NCBI RefSeq assembly: GCF_018394055.1
Contig: NZ_CP074441.1
Span: forward strand, 1,426,001-1,490,000
Reading direction: 5' to 3'
Origin: Weissella ceti
GTDB taxonomy: Bacteria > Bacillota > Bacilli > Lactobacillales > Lactobacillaceae
Length of the DNA: 64,000 nt
The first letter of the stretch is position 1; each line of letters begins with the position of its first letter. Of this stretch, positions 41,942-51,152 are shown piece after piece. Both the position numbers and the translations under genes were made by a program. The notes under the pieces were generated by a model, which saw only the letters and a program-made list of their open reading frames with translations, was not told the origin of the DNA and did no database searches.

Positions 41942-43009
41942 ATGGTTAAAGCAAAATCAGCTTATTGGCAAAACATTGTCGATGCAGCACAAAACCATCC
42001 TGAAGTTGAAGGTATTGAAACACTACCTTTCTTCACACTAGCGCCCATGGAAGCTGTTACAGATACAGTTTTCCGTCGAGTAGTTGCCAAGGCCGCTGCG
42101 CCTGAAGCATTCTACACAGAATTCACAAACGCGCGTAGCATGTCACACCCTAAGGCTAAGTTCACTATTCAAGGACGTCTACAATTCGTTCCTGAAGAAC
42201 ATTCAATTCCAATCGCCCAACTTTGGGGAGATCGTCCAATCGATTTCGATCTTGGAGTTAAGGACCTAAAGGAACGTGGATTTGAAGCCGTTGATATTAA
42301 CATGGGTTGCCCAGACTCAACAGTTATTAAAAACGGTGGTGGATCAGATTTGATTCGTAACCCTGAAAAGGCAGCCGAACTAATCGCCGCAGCTAAACTT
42401 GCAGGGCTACCCGTTTCTGTTAAGACACGTCTAGGGTTCAACAAGCTAGATACATTCCGCGAATGGCTACCATTCCTATTGAAGCAAGACGTTCAAGTTT
42501 TGACAGTTCACTTACGTACACGTAAGGAAATGTCAAAGGTTCCTGCTCACTACGAATACATTGATGAAATCTTGGCAATGCGTGATGAAATCTCACCTAA
42601 TACTTTGATTCAAATCAATGGAGATATTAAGAACCGTGCCCACGGTTTGGAAATCGCCAAGGAACACCCTGGTCTAGACGGTATCATGATTGGTCGTGGA
42701 GTTTTTGAAGATCCATACACATTCGAAGATACACCAGCTGAACACACACTTGAAGAATCATTGGATTTGCTACGTATGCAACTAGACTTGCACGACGAAT
42801 TCGATAAGGAATTTGGTCCAACTAACTTCCAAAAGCTAAAGCGTTTCTTCAAGATTTACGTACGTGGTTTCTCATACGCTTCAGACCTACGTGTTGCTTT
42901 GATGGACACTAAGACAACTGATGACGCCCGTGAAATCTTGGCTGAATTTAATGAACAATGGCAAGCTCGTTTGGCAGCAGAATATGCGGCTGAAAACGAA
43001 GCAACCTAA
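41942..43009 (+). CDS. tRNA-dihydrouridine synthase family protein
   Basis: 355 aa FMN-dependent Dus. LAPMEAVTDTVFRRVV at residues 33-48, catalytic Cys in DINMGCPDSTVIKNGGGSDLIRN, SVKTRLGF, LTVHLRTRKEM, and IMIGRGVFEDPY. The 'GCPDSTVIKNGGGS' variant differs from the standard GCPxxKVxKxGAGS. It reduces uridine to dihydrouridine in tRNA D-loops; the target position is not predictable. Single gene between two terminators. Confidence 0.92.
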   Translation: MVKAKSAYWQNIVDAAQNHPEVEGIETLPFFTLAPMEAVTDTVFRRVVAKAAAPEAFYTEFTNARSMSHPKAKFTIQGRLQFVPEEHSIPIAQLWGDRPIDFDLGVKDLKERGFEAVDINMGCPDSTVIKNGGGSDLIRNPEKAAELIAAAKLAGLPVSVKTRLGFNKLDTFREWLPFLLKQDVQVLTVHLRTRKEMSKVPAHYEYIDEILAMRDEISPNTLIQINGDIKNRAHGLEIAKEHPGLDGIMIGRGVFEDPYTFEDTPAEHTLEESLDLLRMQLDLHDEFDKEFGPTNFQKLKRFFKIYVRGFSYASDLRVALMDTKTTDDAREILAEFNEQWQARLAAEYAAENEAT

Positions 43010-43031
43010 TTAATTATCAATTGCACAATAT

Positions 43032-43065
43032 AAAAAGCTCAGGACAATATGTCCTGAGCTTTTTT
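43032..43065. terminator. Bidirectional terminator after dus
   Basis: A perfect 15-bp stem (AAAAAGCTCAGGACA and its complement), 3-base loop, T6 tail. It is shared with the convergent XRE gene. Confidence 0.95.
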
Positions 43066-43081
43066 GTACATCATGTTTCTC

Positions 43082-43876
43082 TTACTTTGTTTCCAATTTC
43101 TTAAGTGGTTCCATATATCCAGGAAAATCTCCTGTTCCAAAATCATGAATACGAATCCCGTCATTAAGTTCTTTACGTTCTTTCGCAGTGACATACTCAT
43201 ATTTGTTGGTATTTAGATAATTATAGATAAAGTCGGCATTATTCTTTTTCAATTTATCAATGGCTGCCCCAGGAACAATCATTGCTTCTTTAACGAACGT
43301 ACCCTTATGATTTACCATCACGTATGGATCCTTTACACCATGATTTAATCCCGTGTACAAATTCAATTTTAACCATTCTGTTCCCATTTCATTGACTGAG
43401 AACCAGCCACTCCAACGACCATCTTCTTTTTTACTTTGCTTCAAAATTTCTTTATCGCCCGGGAATTTTGCATAACTAATTTGATATGGTAAAAATGGAT
43501 TTACACGATCAATGGTATCATTTCCCTTTTCGTATCCAATATAAAATGTCGTAGCTGACCCTATCAATAGGGCGAAGATAATACCCAAGACAATGGTTAA
43601 TTTCTTGTAACGTCCCTTCAATGACACTTCTTTATCAATTACTTGAGCCACATTCTTTGTCTCTTTCTTCATTTCCAACGGTCCTCCAAATAATAGTTGT
43701 TCGAAAGATACATCAAACAATTCACTGATACTTTTTAAGACATCCAGACTTGGATAGTTTTTCCCACGCTCCCAGGTTGAAACGGTTTGTCGACTTACAT
43801 GTAACGCGTCTGCAACTTGTTGTTGAGTCATCCCTTTGTCTGATCGTAGTTGTTTAATATCGTGTTCAAAACTCAT
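43082..43876 (-). CDS. XRE-family membrane-anchored regulator with extracytoplasmic domain
   Basis: 264 aa. Helix-turn-helix at residues 5-60 (MTQQQVADALHVSRQTVSTWERGKNYPSLDVL), one transmembrane helix (LTIVLGIIFALLIGSATTFYIGY), then an extracytoplasmic domain of about 150 residues. The domain begins with IDRVNPFLPYQISYAKFPG, the NPFL motif shared with the 124-aa protein at 2.4 kb. One-component membrane regulators of this layout can sense external signals directly. The signal and targets are unknown. The ribosome site is weak (AGAAAG). Confidence 0.82.
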   Translation of the reverse strand: MSFEHDIKQLRSDKGMTQQQVADALHVSRQTVSTWERGKNYPSLDVLKSISELFDVSFEQLLFGGPLEMKKETKNVAQVIDKEVSLKGRYKKLTIVLGIIFALLIGSATTFYIGYEKGNDTIDRVNPFLPYQISYAKFPGDKEILKQSKKEDGRWSGWFSVNEMGTEWLKLNLYTGLNHGVKDPYVMVNHKGTFVKEAMIVPGAAIDKLKKNNADFIYNYLNTNKYEYVTAKERKELNDGIRIHDFGTGDFPGYMEPLKKLETK

Positions 43877-43917
43877 ATCTTTCTGTTCTCACTTTATCTG
43901 AAGATTTGTCTATAATA

Positions 43918-43994
43918 CTAGCAAGTATCGTTGGCATTTGTCACGCAAGTCCTGCTTGCATCTCCGTATTACCAGCGCTAATGTCATTTGCTAG
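43918..43994. other. Nested inverted-repeat element, possible structured 5' leader
   Basis: Outer stem CTAGCAA/TTGCTAG (43918, 43988), middle stem TGGCATT/AATGTCA with one G-U (43932, 43980), inner hairpin GCAAG/CTTGC (43945, 43955). It lies 42-118 bases upstream of the XRE start. It could be a structured leader of that transcript, a small RNA or a miniature repeat element. Confidence 0.4.
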
Positions 43995-44006
43995 AAAAAA
44001 TAAAAA

Positions 44007-44029
44007 GGAGTTTGCCTGATGCAAACTCC
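44007..44029 (-). terminator. Terminator after the 146-aa protein
   Basis: GGAGTTTGC / GCAAACTCC, 5-base loop, minus-strand TTTTTATTTTTT. Confidence 0.88.
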
Positions 44030-44040
44030 CATTAATTTAA

Positions 44041-44481
44041 TTACAAATCAGAAACCTTCAGTTGAATTTCATCAACATCATCTTTGTTTTCTGGCACAAC
44101 TACAAATGTATCATGTCCCTTTTCTTTAACAATCACACGACCTTCTTTATCTGATGGTTTCCCATCACGCACTTCACTAATTGCGACAACATCATTTTTC
44201 AAATACTTAACATGTAAACCAGCTTCTGTGTGGTCATAGTCAACATTCTTGACATTGATATCACCCATCCAGGCTTTTCCATTTTCAAAATGAACATAGA
44301 ATACAGGTTCCATCTTATTTTCAGTAGCACTTTCACCTGCCTGCATTACTGACACTTCCCATAATTTATTTGCCTCTAGCGTCTGTTGTGTTGATGTTTT
44401 CCCATTGATCATCACTACTGCAAGTACCACTATTAAAATAGCAACCGCCGCAATAATACTACCCGTTAATTTCTTTGACAT
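44041..44481 (-). CDS. Membrane-anchored extracytoplasmic protein, unknown
   Basis: 146 aa. N-terminal hydrophobic helix (IIAAVAILIVVLAVVMING) without a lipobox, then an extracytoplasmic domain of about 115 residues with alternating strands (MEPVFYVHFENGKAWMGDI, GLHVKYLKNDVVAISEV, DTFVVVPE). No family recognised. It lies between the XRE regulator and brkB, each separated by a terminator. Small TM-plus-beta proteins next to membrane XRE regulators may be partners; this is speculation. Confidence 0.7.
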   Translation of the reverse strand: MSKKLTGSIIAAVAILIVVLAVVMINGKTSTQQTLEANKLWEVSVMQAGESATENKMEPVFYVHFENGKAWMGDINVKNVDYDHTEAGLHVKYLKNDVVAISEVRDGKPSDKEGRVIVKEKGHDTFVVVPENKDDVDEIQLKVSDL

Positions 44482-44580
44482 AATAATTCCCTTTTATTTT
44501 TATCAATGTGTTGAATTATTTTAAATCAAAGTCATAATCTATTCAATGTCTATCTTTTGTCAGTTAGCGTGTATTTAAAA

Positions 44581-44604
44581 AAACAGACCTATCGCGGCCT
44601 GTTT
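44581..44604 (-). terminator. Terminator after brkB
   Basis: AAACAGACC / GGCCTGTTT with a G-U pair, minus-strand T7. Confidence 0.75.
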
Positions 44605-44611
44605 GTTGTGA

Positions 44612-45475
44612 TTATTCTGCTGTTTCTTCTTTGTAGAACGTGTTAATCCAAGCGATGAAAACTTGGCCTAAGACGATAATCGTTGCGACCAAATTGAAAT
44701 AAATCAACAAGGCTAACAATGAACCAAGAGAACGATAAAAGTCGACATTACGCATCGCAAATTGGGCGTATAGTCCAAATCCCGCATTCAAGATACTCAA
44801 TGCAATGGCCGCCATTCCAGACCCCATTGCAACTGATTGCCAACGAATTTTAACTGCTGGTAATGTGTAATTGAAAATAATTAGAATAACCCACGCTAGT
44901 AATAGCGCATAAATCCAAGTCTGTGAGGCTAACGTTTGTAGCCAACCTTCAATATGCGGTAAGTTTTTCATAATGACAGGGAATAAACTACTGAACAGAC
45001 CAATCACCACAGCGGCTAGCAAGAATGCTAAGAACCATAGGAAACTGACAATACGTGTTACAAGCCCATTCTCTGTCTCTTCGAGGTCATAGATGTCATT
45101 AAAAATCTTACGAAACGTTGATAAAATACCACTCGCTGTCCACATCACAACCAATACTGATACAGACAAGACACTAACGCTTCCGTGTAGCACTGAATTA
45201 ACAATCGGAATTAATGTTTCTCCAATCGCATTTGGCATCTGTTGACGAATAAAGTTATTAATATCCGTCGTGTCTAATCCAATAACCCCTAAAATAACCC
45301 CAATACTCATAATCAACGGTACTAATGCAACGATGGTATAGTATGCCACCGTTGGCGCAACCATCCCTACTTGCGCACGATCCACAAAATTCATAAATTC
45401 TGTCAGATGAATCTTATTTGAAAAATGCTCCCATTTTGATTTCACTCGTGAAACCACATTTTCTTTTTTAGCCAT
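44612..45475 (-). CDS. YihY/BrkB-family membrane protein
   Basis: 287 aa from MAKKENVVSRV; the ATG at 45475 overlaps the end of the upstream 70-aa gene. Six transmembrane helices; GMVAPTVAYYTIVALVPLIM, ASGILSTFRKIFNDIYD and FNYTLPAVKIRWQSVAMGSGMAAI are YihY signatures. Once mis-annotated as ribonuclease BN. The function is unclear; proposals include transport. Confidence 0.9.
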   Translation of the reverse strand: MAKKENVVSRVKSKWEHFSNKIHLTEFMNFVDRAQVGMVAPTVAYYTIVALVPLIMSIGVILGVIGLDTTDINNFIRQQMPNAIGETLIPIVNSVLHGSVSVLSVSVLVVMWTASGILSTFRKIFNDIYDLEETENGLVTRIVSFLWFLAFLLAAVVIGLFSSLFPVIMKNLPHIEGWLQTLASQTWIYALLLAWVILIIFNYTLPAVKIRWQSVAMGSGMAAIALSILNAGFGLYAQFAMRNVDFYRSLGSLLALLIYFNLVATIIVLGQVFIAWINTFYKEETAE

Positions 45476-45680
45476 GTTGTGCCTTTCTGTAGTCTTGAAC
45501 GTAGTTCCAATAGCTAACAACTGCAGATACCAAATCAAATCCCGGTAAGAACACAATGTATACAAAGATACTCAATGGCGTACTGGGTTGCAAAACAATC
45601 AAGAACAACGCATCAATCAATAACGAAAACATCAATTGACGTGGTGTTGCATGAAATATAGATTTTTGTAATCCAATCAT
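45468..45680 (-). CDS. Small membrane protein, 70 aa
   Basis: Two hydrophobic segments (LMFSLLIDALFLIVL and LSIFVYIVFLPGFDLVSAVV), then a polar tail ending YRKAQHG. Its stop lies 8 bases inside the brkB frame, so the two are translationally coupled, which supports it as a real gene. AGGG lies upstream of the ATG. No family recognised. Confidence 0.65.
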   Translation of the reverse strand: MIGLQKSIFHATPRQLMFSLLIDALFLIVLQPSTPLSIFVYIVFLPGFDLVSAVVSYWNYVQDYRKAQHG

Positions 45681-45694
45681 CTTTTTTCCCTACC

Positions 45695-46597
45695 TTAATT
45701 GTTTAATTCCTTATCTAAGAAGGCCGCTTTAACCGCTGTCCATTCTGGTGTCATGTAATTAGCTGGTCCATGTACGCCACCTTCAACCAAGTGATATGGG
45801 GCATGTTCACGACCTAATACTTCACGTGCGCTGTGCATCATATTCACTGTTTGTTGATATGGCACTACTGGATCTGCTGTTCCAGCAAATCCTAGAATAG
45901 CTGGCATACCTGCCGCAAAATACGTCGCTGGATTATATGCTTTTACCAATTCAGGCACGTCCTTTGGTGCACGCTCACCAAATAATTGCCCTTGGAAAGA
46001 TTCGGCTGTTCCAACTTCGGGGAATTTAGATTCAATCCCTGATTCCGCAAATTGCTTTTCAAATTGGTCAAACTCATATGGTCCATACAAAGCAATTACC
46101 GCATTGACTGTCTCTGATGCATCTGGATACAAACCGAATGACTTGTCTTCCATTGCATTAACATGTTGCGTTGCGGCAGTTGTAACGGCCAATTGCGCCC
46201 CTGAAGACTCTCCTACGAGTGCAACACGACTCATATCTAGATCATACTTAGCACCGTTAGTATGTAGAAAACGTAATGCTGCCTTCATTTCATAAATTTG
46301 TGTTGGGAACGGTGCTTGCCACAACATTGAATAGTTAGGGCTTACCACTGCATATCCATGTTCATGTAACAGCTTCAATGATGCATCCATCTTCATAGAA
46401 CTTTTTTCACCACGATATAGCCCACCACCGTAAATATCCACAATAACGGGATATGGCGCTGTTCCTTCATTAGGTAAGTAAATGTCCATACCGTGGCGTT
46501 CTCCGTCCATATAAGGCACATCAAGCCACTTACGTGTAATTCCCTCTGTCTTCGCTGGAATATGTGTGTATTTTAGATCAATAAAACGTTCAGTCAT
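45695..46597 (-). CDS. Alpha/beta hydrolase (BD-FAE/HSL-type esterase)
   Basis: 300 aa. Oxyanion hole VDIYGGGLYRG (HGGG variant with Tyr), nucleophile elbow GESSGA, acid Asp in FAGTADPVVPY and His in GGVHGPANY. No signal peptide. A carboxylesterase on acetylated sugars or short esters is the usual role; the substrate is unknown. It lies 14 bp upstream of the 70-aa gene and is probably first in an operon with it and brkB. Confidence 0.88.
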   Translation of the reverse strand: MTERFIDLKYTHIPAKTEGITRKWLDVPYMDGERHGMDIYLPNEGTAPYPVIVDIYGGGLYRGEKSSMKMDASLKLLHEHGYAVVSPNYSMLWQAPFPTQIYEMKAALRFLHTNGAKYDLDMSRVALVGESSGAQLAVTTAATQHVNAMEDKSFGLYPDASETVNAVIALYGPYEFDQFEKQFAESGIESKFPEVGTAESFQGQLFGERAPKDVPELVKAYNPATYFAAGMPAILGFAGTADPVVPYQQTVNMMHSAREVLGREHAPYHLVEGGVHGPANYMTPEWTAVKAAFLDKELNN

Positions 46598-46677
46598 GTT
46601 CTCACCCCCATATAGTCTTTTTTATATTTTAACATTTTCCATCAAAGAACCCCATTTTACTTATTTTAGGATACTAA

Positions 46678-46707
46678 AAAGGCCAATCGAATATTCGATT
46701 GGCCTTT
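46678..46707 (-). terminator. Terminator after the AAT permease
   Basis: A perfect palindrome of 15-bp arms (AAAGGCCAATCGAAT and its complement) with no spacer; minus-strand T5. Confidence 0.9.
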
Positions 46708-46720
46708 GACTTTTATTTCA

Positions 46721-48067
46721 TTAGTCTTGAACTTGACGACGACTTAGCAACGCCATTCCACCGAACCAAAGAATCGCAAGAATTGTTGTGATTCGTGTAG
46801 CTGGTGTGAATAGCAATACCAAGAAGACCATCCCCATGAAAGCAAGTGTTAGGTAATTAGAAAATGGTGCCAATGGCATCAAGAACTTCTTTTCACCGTT
46901 CTTGTAATCATCTGTCTTACGGTACTTAACGTGAGCAAATACTAGTGATGCGTAGATTCCAATAAAGGCAGCAGACGCAACAGATGTAATCACTTCAAAC
47001 GCTTCTGATGGGAACAAGAAGTTAATAACAGCAGACAACCCAATCAACAATGTTGAAGCAACAATCGCGTTCATTGGTAAGTAACGTCCGTTCAAACGAC
47101 CAAAACGACTGTTGTTCTTTTGTTGGCTTGTCAATGCGAACAACATACGTCCCGTTGTAAAGATAGCACTGTTCAAAGCTGAAGCTGCGGCTGTCAAAAC
47201 AACGAAGTTAATAATTCCAGCTGCAGCTGAGATTCCAATTCCAGCAAAGACTTGCACGAATGGAGATTCATCAGCGTTATAGTTAGTCCATGGTTGGATA
47301 CTCATAATCGCAATCAATGATCCAATATAGAAAATCAAGATTCGCATGATAATTGAGTTGATCGCCTTAGGAATGACGTGATCTGGATCCATTGATTCAG
47401 CAGCTGTCATTCCAACGAATTCAATTCCTAAGAAGGCAAAGAATACCATTTGGAAAGCTGACAACAAACCTGAACCACCATTAGCAAAGAATCCATGTTC
47501 CCATAGGTTAGATAGACTAGCCACACCAGCAGATGTTTCTGTCTGTGTTGTAATCATAATCACACCTGTCGCAATCATTGCCAAGATAGCAATAATCTTG
47601 ATCATTGAGAACCAGAATTCTGTTTCTCCAAACAATCCAACGGCAAAGATATTAATCGAGAACAATACCGCCAAGAAGACAACGGCCCAAATCCATCCAG
47701 CGATGTCTGGGAACCAATACTTCATGTAGGCACTAATGGCTGTCACTTCGGCCATGGCAATCGTAATCCACCCTAGCCAATAGGTCCATCCAATGACGAA
47801 TCCCGTACGCTTTCCCAAGTACTTTTCGATGAAGGCAACAAAAGTCGTCTTATCAGGATCTGTTAACAACATTTCTCCCAATGCTCGCATCATCCAGAAC
47901 ATAAATAGTCCAGTAATGATATAAACCAACAAAATCGCTGGACCAGCTGTGCTAATTGAGCGACCAGCACCCAAGAACAATCCAGTTCCGATGGTTCCAC
48001 CAAGGGCAATCATCTCAACGTGGCGTGCGCTTAGACCTCGTTCCAACTTATTTTCTTCACTATTCAT
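46721..48067 (-). CDS. Amino acid permease, AAT family
   Basis: 448 aa, 12 helices. LSARHVEMIALGGTIGTGLFLGAGRSISTAGP is the AAT signature at the N-terminus. FFAFLGIEFVGMTAAESMDP corresponds to TM6. No C-terminal soluble domain. An amino acid:H+ symporter; the substrate is not predictable. Monocistronic. Confidence 0.9.
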   Translation of the reverse strand: MNSEENKLERGLSARHVEMIALGGTIGTGLFLGAGRSISTAGPAILLVYIITGLFMFWMMRALGEMLLTDPDKTTFVAFIEKYLGKRTGFVIGWTYWLGWITIAMAEVTAISAYMKYWFPDIAGWIWAVVFLAVLFSINIFAVGLFGETEFWFSMIKIIAILAMIATGVIMITTQTETSAGVASLSNLWEHGFFANGGSGLLSAFQMVFFAFLGIEFVGMTAAESMDPDHVIPKAINSIIMRILIFYIGSLIAIMSIQPWTNYNADESPFVQVFAGIGISAAAGIINFVVLTAAASALNSAIFTTGRMLFALTSQQKNNSRFGRLNGRYLPMNAIVASTLLIGLSAVINFLFPSEAFEVITSVASAAFIGIYASLVFAHVKYRKTDDYKNGEKKFLMPLAPFSNYLTLAFMGMVFLVLLFTPATRITTILAILWFGGMALLSRRQVQD

Positions 48068-48212
48068 TTATGTAATACCTCTTTCAAAAATGTTTTTTTA
48101 AACAAGATTTTTTAATTAAAATCAGCACATAGTAGACTCATTATATCTTAATTACGACTTATTTTATAGTATATACACCCTTGCCTATGTGAGAAAACTT
48201 AACAAAATAAAA

Positions 48213-48234
48213 AGAGGTAACCGAAGTTACCTCT
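48213..48234 (-). terminator. Terminator after the AI-2E family gene
   Basis: AGAGGTAAC-CGAA-GTTACCTCT, minus-strand TTTTTATTTT. Confidence 0.88.
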
Positions 48235-48245
48235 CATATAGACCA

Positions 48246-49370
48246 TTATTTAGTTAAAGATTCTTCAACCTTAGATTGGCGCTCAACCTTCCATACTTGT
48301 GCCACATAGACAACAATTGTACGAATAACGGCGTATAGCGGTACCGCCAAAATCATTCCTGGAATTCCAGCAATATTTCCAGCCGCCAATAAGATAACCA
48401 AAATTGTTAGTGGATGAATACTCAATGTTGAGCCAATAATACGTGGGTACAGGATGTTACTGTCAATTTGTTGTACAACCAACACAACAATTGTAATTGA
48501 CACTGCTTCCATTGGCCCTTGCATTAATCCGATGAACAATGCGGGGATGTACCCAATGTAAGGTCCAACATACGGAATCATGTTAGTAATTCCAGCAATA
48601 ACTCCTAGCAACAATGCATATCGTTGACCGATAATCATGTATCCGAATGTTGTAAAGACCCCAACGAACAACATTTCTAATGCTTGTCCGCTAATGTAGT
48701 GTGACAACGTCTTATTCAAACGTCCCAATAATTCTGAAACATCATCGCTCATGCGCTTAGGCATTACACGCTGTGCAAATGGGACTAGCTTCTTACCATC
48801 TGCCAACATGTAAATTGTCATAACTGGAATCGTAATGGCTGCGATGACAACTGATGTCATTGTTCCAAGCACATTACCAAATCCGTAGGCCGTTCCCATA
48901 ACAACTGTTTCACCATACTTTTCGATGGTTTGTTGCAGCTTAGTCATGTCAATTTGTTGCACGTATTCACGGAACCAAGTTTCACGGCTCAAACTCTCAA
49001 ACCACTTTTGCATCTCTCCTACATATTGAGGAATACTTGCAACAATCTTTGAAATTTGTTCTGCCAGCGTCGGAATAAATGATCCTGCCGCAAAAATAAT
49101 CACACCTAGGAACAATAGCATCACAATTGTAATACTGATTCCACGCGGTAATTTATACTTGCCTAAAGGAATTTTTTCAAATAATTCTACAATTGGATTC
49201 ATTAGATAGTACAAAAATCCTGAAATAAGTAGTGGTACAAATACTCCACCAATGAATTGTCCAATTGGCACTAAGATAAATCCTAGTTGTGACAATACCC
49301 AAAGCAATGTCGCAATCACTAGGAACTCTAGCATCCAATAGAATGTTCGAGAATAATTTCCAGTTTTCAT
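48246..49370 (-). CDS. AI-2E/PerM-family transporter
   Basis: 374 aa from MKTGNYSRTF; the ATG at 49370 has GGGGA at 6 bases, while the upstream ATG has none. About eight helices; family motifs VPLLISGFLYYLMNPIV, IAGITNMIPYVGPYIGYIPALFIGL and the conserved C-terminal IHPLTILVILLAAGNIAGIPGMILAVP. Members move small solutes or act as Na+(Li+)/H+ antiporters; the name AI-2 exporter should not be taken literally. Confidence 0.9.
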   Translation of the reverse strand: MKTGNYSRTFYWMLEFLVIATLLWVLSQLGFILVPIGQFIGGVFVPLLISGFLYYLMNPIVELFEKIPLGKYKLPRGISITIVMLLFLGVIIFAAGSFIPTLAEQISKIVASIPQYVGEMQKWFESLSRETWFREYVQQIDMTKLQQTIEKYGETVVMGTAYGFGNVLGTMTSVVIAAITIPVMTIYMLADGKKLVPFAQRVMPKRMSDDVSELLGRLNKTLSHYISGQALEMLFVGVFTTFGYMIIGQRYALLLGVIAGITNMIPYVGPYIGYIPALFIGLMQGPMEAVSITIVVLVVQQIDSNILYPRIIGSTLSIHPLTILVILLAAGNIAGIPGMILAVPLYAVIRTIVVYVAQVWKVERQSKVEESLTK

Positions 49371-49532
49371 GTTGTTTCCCCATATTTCTTTCATAACAGT
49401 TATCGTTTATTATAGCACGAAAACATCGTTCAATTTTTTGTTTAAAAGCGCTATAAAACTTTTAAATACTCAACATGCTAATCTGCATAAAACAATATAT
49501 AATTATATGTAATATGATTAAGGAGTAGTTAT

Positions 49533-50734
49533 ATGAGTATATTATCTAACATTTGGGTGAAAATCATCCTTGCTATAGGTTTAGTTGGTGGTGGTGTCGT
49601 GGGAGTCAGCGCTGTCCTAAACAACAAGTCTGCTGATACTGAATCAGCAGCAAGTAGTTCCTCATCAAAAGCTGAGTCAAAGAAGGTATCTTCAAAGCCC
49701 AAAGAAACAGCTCTAACACCTGAACAAAAGTTATTAGTATTGATGGATAATCAAAAAACACCCGTCGCAATTACAACATCAGAATTACGAAACGGTTCAT
49801 ATGAATCATCTGCTATGGGACCTGGTGACAAAACTGAAGCCGTAACTACGATGACCGTTACGCCTATGGATTCAACAGTTTCTGAAACTGTAATCGCCAG
49901 TGCGCCATCTAAGGGAGCACTAGCTTTCGATGTGAAGCCTAACCGTGGTGGATCTATGACAGGACTATTAATTGAATCAGATAAGTCAACCTTATTCATG
50001 GGCCAAAATTTTACTGGAATTGAATATGATCGTTTAATTCAACATAACGAATATGCCGTTTCTATGACGAATTCCGAAATGGAAAAGTACTTCAAAGATC
50101 ACCAAAAAACGTTAGATGAACTTACATCAAAAATCAAAGTATCTGGTATCGATTCACCAAATACACAAACAATGCTGAGAATAGTTCTGTAAAGTCTAAG
50201 AAAGAAACTAAAACTGTTACTAATTCTAAGAACAATTCTGTTTCTGAATTATCTCTCCATGACAAGCAAGCACTTGCTTTGCTGGCATTACCTGATGATA
50301 TGTATTCTAATTTTGGTAAAATCACCCCTGAAATCATTCTGTCTGGTGTATCACCCGCCACTGGAAATGTCACCAGCAATGTTAAAGAAGTTAATTTCGA
50401 TGGTGTAGAACTGAAGCAAGAACGAAACAAAAATCTACTTTACCTTGCCAACGTAGACGCTCCCGATTCAATGAAGAACCCTCCTCTATTTGCTTTGGGC
50501 TTATTTATCATTGATGGTGATCAAGTAACATACAAGCTTCAAGGGGAACGTTTGTCATGGTCAAATGAAGAAGCTGATAAAATGCGTGCCCAAGGTATCA
50601 CTGAATATGAAGACATGCGTGCTAAGGTCCAAGATGAAAAAGCGCAAGTCAAAGGGACTGCTAGTCTACAAAATTTGTATAATCAATACAAAGATGATCC
50701 CAAGTTTGAACAAATGAAGAACAAAGTTAAGTAA
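49533..50734 (+). pseudogene. Membrane-anchored two-domain surface protein, probably frameshifted
   Basis: The first frame (49533-50192, 219 aa) has a membrane anchor (IILAIGLVGGGVVGVSAVL), a Ser/Lys linker and a domain starting LTPEQKLLVLMDNQ, ending MLRIVL. A second frame, shifted by -1, is open from about 50118 to 50734. It reads on as a Ser/Lys/Thr linker (ENSSVKSKKETKTVTNSKNNS) and a domain starting LSLHDKQALALLAL. One extra A in ACAAACAATG near 50186 would join the frames, so a one-base deletion is likely. The second part has no good ribosome site. It resembles lactobacillary cell-surface proteins with repeated domains of this start pattern. Two separate genes remain possible. Confidence 0.6.
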
Positions 50735-50747
50735 TTAATACTAGCAA

Positions 50748-50779
50748 AAAACACCTCATAAATTATTATGAGGTGTTTT
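50748..50779. terminator. Bidirectional terminator
   Basis: AAAACACCTCATAA / TTATGAGGTGTTTT, 4-base loop, between convergent genes. Confidence 0.92.
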
Positions 50780-50791
50780 CTTTCAATCATT

Positions 50792-50962
50792 TTATTCTAT
50801 TGTCAGCCAAACCATTGTATTAACTGACATAAACATCAACGCCATTAGATAATCTACATTATCTAAGTACCCAATTAAACCCAAACAAACATACCCTAAA
50901 ATTATGACCATTGATATTGCCAAACTGAACTTGGCAACTGAACGCGCCGTAATGACTCTCAT
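50792..50962 (-). CDS. Small membrane protein, 56 aa
   Basis: Starts MRVITARSVAKF; GAGG lies about 10 bases before the ATG at 50962. Two hydrophobic segments (FSLAISMVIILGYVCLGLIGYL and YLMALMFMSVNTMVWLTI) separated by DNVD. It ends just before a bidirectional terminator. Not recognised; it could be a chance frame, but the ribosome site, terminator and clean hydrophobic pattern argue for a gene. Confidence 0.5.
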   Translation of the reverse strand: MRVITARSVAKFSLAISMVIILGYVCLGLIGYLDNVDYLMALMFMSVNTMVWLTIE

Positions 50963-51075
50963 CTTTAATTATCCTCGCTAATTTCTTTAGTTCCTTAACA
51001 AGTATTTTAACGTGTTGTGCATCTAATGGTTTACATTATGTTATAAACACTTTACATTCGCTAAAAACGCTAAAT

Positions 51076-51091
51076 AGTTTCACGTGAAACA
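51076..51091. promoter_or_regulatory. parS-like site (ParB binding)
   Basis: AGTTTCACGTGAAACA differs from the Firmicute parS consensus TGTTNCACGTGAAACA only at position 1. ParB/Spo0J loads here for origin segregation. Confidence 0.8.
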
Positions 51092-51131
51092 GAAAGAGGC
51101 ATGTTAGTAGGTTACTAACATGCCTCTTTCT
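51091..51131. terminator. Strong hairpin between parS and DnaA boxes
   Basis: A perfect 19-bp stem (AGAAAGAGGCATGTTAGTA and its complement), 3-base loop. There is no long T run outside it, but the stem end is U-rich. It may end menA transcription (135 bases downstream of the stop) or shield the DnaA-box region. Confidence 0.5.
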
Positions 51132-51152
51132 AAGGGTTCATATTCACAACTT

